Assembly: GCF_023618015.1 (NCBI RefSeq)
Contig: NZ_JAJKBJ010000015.1
Location: 1-64,000, forward strand
Length of the DNA: 64,000 bases
DNA from: Legionella maioricensis
GTDB lineage: Bacteria; Pseudomonadota; Gammaproteobacteria; Legionellales; Legionellaceae
Direction of reading: 5' to 3'
A program made the translations under genes and the position numbers. Below the pieces are notes generated by a model. That model worked only from the letters and a program-made list of their open reading frames with translations. It made no database searches and was not told where the DNA came from. This document shows positions 59,038 through 64,000 of the stretch, in pieces (position 1 is the first letter of the stretch; each line of letters starts with the position of its first letter).

Positions 59038-60427
59038 ACTTAGTACCCCCTGTAATGGGCAGAAGCTCATTCGCTCGATATCCACCCGCTAGCTCCTGGT
59101 ATAGGCTTACAACGGTGAGTAATTGCCGTAATTTATCCTCATTGAGATTAATATTAATCCTGTCTAGAATAATTTTAGTTTTTAACATATCCACATAATT
59201 TTGAATCCCTCGCTTATACAGACGGCGATTAAGCTCATAAGACTTTGCCAAGTATCGCTGTGCCTCTTGAGTTTGCTTCAATTTGTTAGTAAATCGCTCA
59301 TTTGCCGACAGTGCATTCGTGGTATCACGTAAAGCCTTTTGCAAGGTATCTACATAATTAAAATAAGAAACTCTATCCAGCCCTCGGGCATTAGCAATTT
59401 CGCCCAACACGGACATCTTCAGAAGGGGGGTTCTTAATAACTGATCATTAAAATAAACATTTTTTCTAGGCCAGTTATACTTGCTGTCACCAGCCGCTTT
59501 ACCGCCGATCAAATCTAGAGTGATGGTAGGCAAAAAGTTAGAAGCGGCTAATCCAATCGCTTCATTGGAAGCACGCAAACGATTTTCTGCCATTTGCAAA
59601 TCGGGTCGATTTTCAAGAACAGTTAAGGGTAAAGCGCCGGGGATTAATTGCTTATTATTGAGGTCCAAAAATTTCACCGTGGTCTTGATATCCCCAGGAT
59701 TGAGATTAATCAGATAACGAATCGCATTTCGACTGATGATAATATTTTTCTCAATCACTTCTTGTTCACCACGAATGACTTTGGCCTGGCTAAATAATTC
59801 TTGCTGCTCAATATCGGAAGTTAATCCTCCTTTATATACTTGTCTTGAAATCTCAGCAAGTTGCATTAAATCATTAGCTAATATCTTTAATAATTGCTTC
59901 CGTTCCCTTTCAGCCTGGTAAGTAAAATAGCTCGCTGTAATTTCAGCAATAATGGTTAATTTGAGCGCGTCATCCTCAGCCTTTATCTGAGCCAGAGTAT
60001 ATTTGGCTTTTTTCTGCTCTTTGATTTGATGAAATATATTGATGATGTAACTGGGTATAATTACTCCCAGAACACCAGGGAACCCGGTAGCTGGATTTCT
60101 GGAATAACCAAACATGACATCGGCAGTAGGAATCCACTGATAGCGAATTTTTTTAAGCTCCCCTTCCGCAGCTTCTATGCTTCCGCGAGACATATTAAGG
60201 CTTGTATTACAACGAAGTCCTCTTTTTATAAGTCTGTTTAAAGTTGGATCATTAAAGCCTTGCCACCAGGCCATGTAAGGAATATTCTTTTCATCACTAG
60301 TACTGATGTTTCTATCGGCAACAGTCCACTTATTCACTACCTTCACATCAGGTTTATGATAAGTATTTTTCTGCAGACACCCTGCCAATATTAAGGGCAG
60401 CAGCACACAGTTAATTAGGCGCCACAT
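59036..60427 (-). CDS. Outer-membrane efflux channel lipoprotein (NodT/TolC family)
   Basis: A 463-residue outer-membrane factor with lipobox LILAGC at residue 17, the family-specific KPDVKVVNKW region and two coiled-coil halves (TASYFTYQAERERKQLLKIL; LGEIANARGLDRVSYFNYV). It overlaps the FUSC gene's stop by 17 bases, so it belongs to the HlyD/FUSC efflux operon and supplies the exit duct. GGAGAG lies before ATG. Confidence 0.88.
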   Translation of the reverse strand: MWRLINCVLLPLILAGCLQKNTYHKPDVKVVNKWTVADRNISTSDEKNIPYMAWWQGFNDPTLNRLIKRGLRCNTSLNMSRGSIEAAEGELKKIRYQWIPTADVMFGYSRNPATGFPGVLGVIIPSYIINIFHQIKEQKKAKYTLAQIKAEDDALKLTIIAEITASYFTYQAERERKQLLKILANDLMQLAEISRQVYKGGLTSDIEQQELFSQAKVIRGEQEVIEKNIIISRNAIRYLINLNPGDIKTTVKFLDLNNKQLIPGALPLTVLENRPDLQMAENRLRASNEAIGLAASNFLPTITLDLIGGKAAGDSKYNWPRKNVYFNDQLLRTPLLKMSVLGEIANARGLDRVSYFNYVDTLQKALRDTTNALSANERFTNKLKQTQEAQRYLAKSYELNRRLYKRGIQNYVDMLKTKIILDRININLNEDKLRQLLTVVSLYQELAGGYRANELLPITGGTK

Positions 60428-61319
60428 TCAGCTCTCCAGAGTTATGATCACCAATTTGCATCTCTTTAAGCATTATTTTTAAGTATTTCAAGTCGGTATG
60501 CACTTTTTCGAGCAGTCGATTAAAGTCATATTTTCGACGCTTTTTAGTATAGGTAGCTAAATATAAAGCCTTAATATTAATAAAGATACGGTTGGTGAGT
60601 ACTAAAAATTGATTAAACTCTTCACGAACAATCCCTTGTGAGCTGATTATAAACTGAGAATTTCTCGCCAATTTCTCCATTTCAAATAAACTGTCTGTAA
60701 AAGTAATACAGGCCTCAAACCAATCGGAACGACGAATTTTATCTTGATTCAATAAATGAATTAAGCGGTACAGCTTCCTAATCACATCCGTTTGAGTGTC
60801 TTTAATAAATAAATCCATCAACCGATAGCGACTAAACCAAAAATACTCAAATACCAAAATAATTGCAAAAGCAATTACAGTACAAATTAAATAATCGATT
60901 AAAAAATTAGTCACATTGAAAGAAGAACCTGAGGTGTCAAAGTATCCAGTGCCAATAACTGAGGTATTGACAGTAAATACCGTAGGTACGCTGTATGCCT
61001 GCCCCGCTAAAAAATAAGCAAAATAAATAGTGATGGGGATGATAAGGATTAACAGACGGTAATCGACATGTCCCAGGAACCACAAGAGATAACCGCTAAA
61101 TAAGCCTAAAAGCATCCCTAAAAATCGGTGGTAGGCGCGTAATATAGTAGTTCCATTATCAAACCCCGCATAAATCATCATCACAGCAAAACCAGTCCAT
61201 CCCGCACGAGGATAATGAAACAATTGCTGAATTATAATTGTAAAAAAGAATACCGTGCTGATTTGTATCCCGCGTAAGGAACGATAACTGAGCTTTCCCA
61301 GGTTTAGAGATCGGCGCAT
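60411..61319 (-). CDS. FUSC-family aromatic-acid exporter half, second subunit
   Basis: A 302-residue inner-membrane protein. About six N-terminal helices (AGWTGFAVMMIYAGFDNGTT; YRLLILIIPITIYFAYFLAG; LIDYLICTVIAFAIILVFEY) and a cytoplasmic helical C-terminus. Typical FUSC/AaeB exporters contain two such halves in one chain of about 650 residues; here each half is separate. Its start overlaps the first half's stop by 16 bases. Confidence 0.82.
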   Translation of the reverse strand: MRRSLNLGKLSYRSLRGIQISTVFFFTIIIQQLFHYPRAGWTGFAVMMIYAGFDNGTTILRAYHRFLGMLLGLFSGYLLWFLGHVDYRLLILIIPITIYFAYFLAGQAYSVPTVFTVNTSVIGTGYFDTSGSSFNVTNFLIDYLICTVIAFAIILVFEYFWFSRYRLMDLFIKDTQTDVIRKLYRLIHLLNQDKIRRSDWFEACITFTDSLFEMEKLARNSQFIISSQGIVREEFNQFLVLTNRIFINIKALYLATYTKKRRKYDFNRLLEKVHTDLKYLKIMLKEMQIGDHNSGELNVAPN

Positions 61320-62233
61320 ACATAATTCCAGCTTAAAATTAATCGATACAGGACTCTTAACTCATGGGTTTCATTAAAGAGAGCTAACTCTTGCGGCTTA
61401 AGCACAATTTTCTCTTTTTTTAAACACGCATTACGTAAAATAATTAGATAGTGATGAAATATCTTAATATATTGAATTTTAATTTTTTTTTGAAAGGAAG
61501 CCAAATAAGAAATTGACATAATAAGCTCAAAAGCCAGTAACGTTATTTTTATTATGCTGTAATATTTAATTTTTTTTGACAGCATTTTAGAATAGCGTTC
61601 CATAACGATAATGCCAGAAAATATCGGTATGGTTTTGACTTCTTCCTCACAAATCTTTTTAGAAAGCGTCTCTAAATTGACCACCACTTGATAAAAGGCC
61701 CTGCGCCAAATTGAAAGATAATACGTTTTAGGAAAAATAAATAAGCCTAGAAAAATTACCAGCATCGCAACAATGATTTGCAGTACATGATTTAAGGCTA
61801 TGTAAAAGTTATTATCTGAATTGACATAAATTAAAGAGTAAACTGCCAGACTTAAAATGACAGGAACCAAGGGAAGCATTCTTTTTAGTTTATGAATGAC
61901 AATGTAATAAAGCAGTGCCGAATAAAAAAAAACAAAAAAAGCAAAAAATGTTTTATAGACGGATAATACCCCAAATAAAAAGATAGAAAGAGCAGTGCCC
62001 ATAATGGTAAAAAATAAAAACAAATACTTTTCTTCCAGAGTGTTACCGATTAATTCAGCAGTGAACGCGGTTATGGGGACGTAGAAAAAATAAAAATAGG
62101 GATTATTCACTGTATAAATAAAATTAAAGAAGAAGAGCAGCTCTAATACAAACAGGGCTTTTAACCCATTGATCCGATGCTCGCCAAATTTGTCATAAGC
62201 AACAATTTTATCTTTTAGTTGAGATATAAACAT
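61304..62233 (-). CDS. FUSC-family exporter half, first subunit
   Basis: A 309-residue protein with about six helices (LFVLELLFFFNFIYTVNNPY; FFAFFVFFYSALLYYIVIH; HVLQIIVAMLVIFLGLFIFP) and a helical cytoplasmic C-terminus. It resembles the N-terminal half of aromatic-acid exporters. Start at ATG 62233; a GTG two codons upstream is possible. It overlaps the HlyD gene by 26 bases and the second FUSC half by 16, implying co-translation. Confidence 0.78.
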   Translation of the reverse strand: MFISQLKDKIVAYDKFGEHRINGLKALFVLELLFFFNFIYTVNNPYFYFFYVPITAFTAELIGNTLEEKYLFLFFTIMGTALSIFLFGVLSVYKTFFAFFVFFYSALLYYIVIHKLKRMLPLVPVILSLAVYSLIYVNSDNNFYIALNHVLQIIVAMLVIFLGLFIFPKTYYLSIWRRAFYQVVVNLETLSKKICEEEVKTIPIFSGIIVMERYSKMLSKKIKYYSIIKITLLAFELIMSISYLASFQKKIKIQYIKIFHHYLIILRNACLKKEKIVLKPQELALFNETHELRVLYRLILSWNYVCADL

Positions 62234-63212
62234 AAGCACTCGCCCCCGGATTTAGCGGGTAGTTAGGATCGGGATCTAATATTTTGATTTGCAAAGGAAA
62301 TCGTTGAGGCAATAACAACCATTCATTTTCATTGGAAACGAGTTGAATTTTACTGTTTGGCGCGGTCACTTGACGTTCTGCTGCCCATAAAGAATTGACC
62401 ACTTCCCCATGAAATATTTTATCAAAATAATACATGCGCAAAATAATATAAGCTTTGTCCTTTATTCGTACCCTGCGTAAATCCGTCTCGTTAAAATTAG
62501 CCTGAATGTAATAATTAGAAGTATCTATAAATGAAAATACGGGCTCATGAATTTTAATCGGGGTGTTTGGTGATACATACATATTGTCAATAACACCGTC
62601 ACTTGGCGCTCTTACTACCGTGAGATCTAAATTAATTTTGGCATTATCTCTTTTGGCTTTGAGACTCTGAATGGTGTGTTTTTGCTGTTCAATTTCCGCC
62701 AGTAAGACCTCCACTTCTTGCTGCAAGGCAATGCGTTTGTGTTTTAATGTATCCGCATCATAAGCTAGTTTTTTCACCTCGAGGGTAGAAACTGCCTGAG
62801 CGACGTATTTACTTTTTTTAAGGCCCAGTTCGTAATTCACTTTCGCCAATTCAGCATCTGTTGATTTAATTAGCGCATTAGCTCGTTTAATTTGCTTTTC
62901 AAACACGGCAATCTTTTTTATTCCTTCCTGATAATCCGCCTCGGCTTGCTGGTATGCCAATTGGTAAGGAACCTGATACACGGTAAAAATGGGTTGATTT
63001 TTTTTTACCCGCTGGCCATTTTTGACATGAATTTCGGTAATAAATCCCGATACATCAGCTGCTACTGGAGTCACATTAGTGACCACAAAAGCATTGTCAG
63101 TAAATGGAATCATATAGGAAAACAGATGAAAGATTCCTATTGCCAGAGCCAAGATCACAACGATCATAGGAAAACTAATCTTTTTTTTCAAATACCTAGT
63201 AAATTTAGACAT
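62208..63212 (-). CDS. HlyD/EmrA/AaeA-type membrane fusion protein
   Basis: A 334-residue adaptor: N-terminal transmembrane helix (IVVILALAIGIFHLFSYMIP), then split lipoyl domain (VAADVSGFITEIHVKNGQRV; VRAPSDGVIDNMYVSPNTP) around a long coiled-coil hairpin, and a beta-barrel. It should couple the FUSC halves to the outer-membrane channel. First gene of a four-gene efflux operon. ATG at 63212; four codons upstream the frame has only a TTG. Confidence 0.88.
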   Translation of the reverse strand: MSKFTRYLKKKISFPMIVVILALAIGIFHLFSYMIPFTDNAFVVTNVTPVAADVSGFITEIHVKNGQRVKKNQPIFTVYQVPYQLAYQQAEADYQEGIKKIAVFEKQIKRANALIKSTDAELAKVNYELGLKKSKYVAQAVSTLEVKKLAYDADTLKHKRIALQQEVEVLLAEIEQQKHTIQSLKAKRDNAKINLDLTVVRAPSDGVIDNMYVSPNTPIKIHEPVFSFIDTSNYYIQANFNETDLRRVRIKDKAYIILRMYYFDKIFHGEVVNSLWAAERQVTAPNSKIQLVSNENEWLLLPQRFPLQIKILDPDPNYPLNPGASAYVYISTKR

Positions 63213-63281
63213 TAATCCAACCAAAAAGTAGCGTAATTTTATTCATGACCTTCATCCACTGCTCTGCAGAGTCAGTCAATT

Positions 63282-64000
63282 TCATACCTTTTTTAATTTG
63301 CGAAGCAATTTAGAACGATTATTCGGGGATTCATATAAACGACTTTTCCCATCTTTAGGCAAAAAACCCCATTGTGATTCCTCAGCCAATATAGCCTGGG
63401 CATCCTTATAACCATTTTCTATTCGCTTATTAATGATCACCTGCCCAAAGTTATAATCCTTTGAGGCTGCTTTAACAATTCTGGAGCTGTACATCAAATG
63501 GACTAAGGTACAATGATGAGGCACACCAATGTCTAATAAATCAGCATACTGTGTTCTTTGTTCTTCAGTCAAAATCTTCTTTAACTCTAACATGGAATTT
63601 CTCATCTTTTGCCGTTGCAGATAGTTATAAATAGTACGTTGAGCATGGGTACCATAACTTATATCTTTCCTTCGCTCTTCTATCTCATTCATTGTCTGGG
63701 GTGTGTACGATGGCCCGCCAAAGCAATCAATAAGAAAGCACAAGGTATTCTCCGCGGGAATGGCCTCCAAAATACCTTCTAGTGGTGAGTTTGAGTGTAC
63801 CCCCCCATCCCAATATAATTCTCCATCAATATTAATTGCAGGAAAACCTGGGGGTAAGGCAGCGCTGGCCAGAATATGATCGACCTCTATACGATAATTA
63901 ATATTATTAAAATAAATTAAATGGCCTGTACTGATTTGAACGGCCCCCAGACTTAAGCGTATAGGACATGAATTAAGCAAATCAAAATCAATCAATTCAA
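63282..64000 (-). CDS. Patatin-like phospholipase, C-terminal part (gene continues beyond the window)
   Basis: The visible 237 or so residues include the patatin dyad aspartate loop LYWDGGVHSNSPL and the preceding HILASAALPPGFPAINIDG. The GXSXG nucleophile region lies upstream, outside the window; no ATG begins the visible frame. Such enzymes are lipid acyl hydrolases, and several in Legionella are secreted virulence factors. It is upstream of the efflux operon on the same strand with a gap of 69 bases. Confidence 0.83.
   Translation of the reverse strand, partial: ELIDFDLLNSCPIRLSLGAVQISTGHLIYFNNINYRIEVDHILASAALPPGFPAINIDGELYWDGGVHSNSPLEGILEAIPAENTLCFLIDCFGGPSYTPQTMNEIEERRKDISYGTHAQRTIYNYLQRQKMRNSMLELKKILTEEQRTQYADLLDIGVPHHCTLVHLMYSSRIVKAASKDYNFGQVIINKRIENGYKDAQAILAEESQWGFLPKDGKSRLYESPNNRSKLLRKLKKV

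Noticed and set aside
1-64000. tRNA, rRNA, prophage or insertion sequence
   Set aside because: No cloverleaf-like gene, rRNA segment, transposase, integrase or phage structural gene was recognised in either strand.

Overview
The window looks like chromosomal DNA of a Legionella-type gammaproteobacterium; the species cannot be fixed from the sequence alone. It is AT-rich. It carries several proteins without recognisable families but with acidic C-termini of the kind used by Dot/Icm effectors, a large ankyrin protein, and secreted proteins sharing a Legionella-style extracellular domain. Three candidate effector genes are preceded by tandem 11-bp-period CTTAA/TTTAA boxes placed exactly 10 bp before a -10 element, which is the layout expected of promoters controlled by the response regulator PmrA. 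No rRNA, tRNA, CRISPR array or transposase was seen.

Layout. 0-3.3 kb: repeat array, then an operon on the minus strand for an outer-membrane barrel and a secreted beta-propeller. 3.7-4.8 kb: an effector-like gene and a small membrane protein. 4.8-7.9 kb: a type III polyketide synthase operon (methyltransferase, FAD reductase/oxygenase, PKS). 8.2-9.7 kb: a secreted DUF1566-type protein. 10.0-10.9 kb: a small DUF3309 protein and a decayed stress-gene cluster. 10.9-17.0 kb: a complete RND efflux operon. 17.5-25.4 kb: CorA-like transporter, NDH-2-like dehydrogenase, small secreted and hypothetical proteins, MFS transporter, quinone-reductase-like enzyme and two small membrane proteins. 25.6-31.4 kb: a periplasmic binding protein and two effector candidates (a split papain-like coiled-coil protein and an ankyrin protein). 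31.7-37.4 kb: a 1917-residue signalling protein (kinase-like, AAA, TPR-like, GAF, GGDEF, EAL). 37.9-43.8 kb: GST, VanX-type dipeptidase and several effector candidates, including a probable papain-fold cysteine protease. 43.9-53.5 kb: metabolic and envelope genes (PuuE-like deacetylase, acyltransferase, LemA/DUF2207, P1B ATPase, LD-carboxypeptidase, VOC, CoA-binding and racemase-fold proteins), interrupted by a 0.6-kb composite repeat array. 53.7-58.4 kb: hypothetical or effector-like genes, a cluster of DnaA boxes and small lipoproteins. 58.6-64.0 kb: universal stress protein, an HlyD/FUSC/FUSC/outer-membrane-channel efflux operon and the 3' part of a patatin-like lipase.

The most notable non-coding signals are the PmrA-type promoters, the DnaA-box cluster at 55.8-55.9 kb, and a family of about 83-bp hairpin elements. 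The 12-bp terminus of this family has been reiterated in tandem at four loci, each time together with a different 7-8 bp neighbouring sequence.
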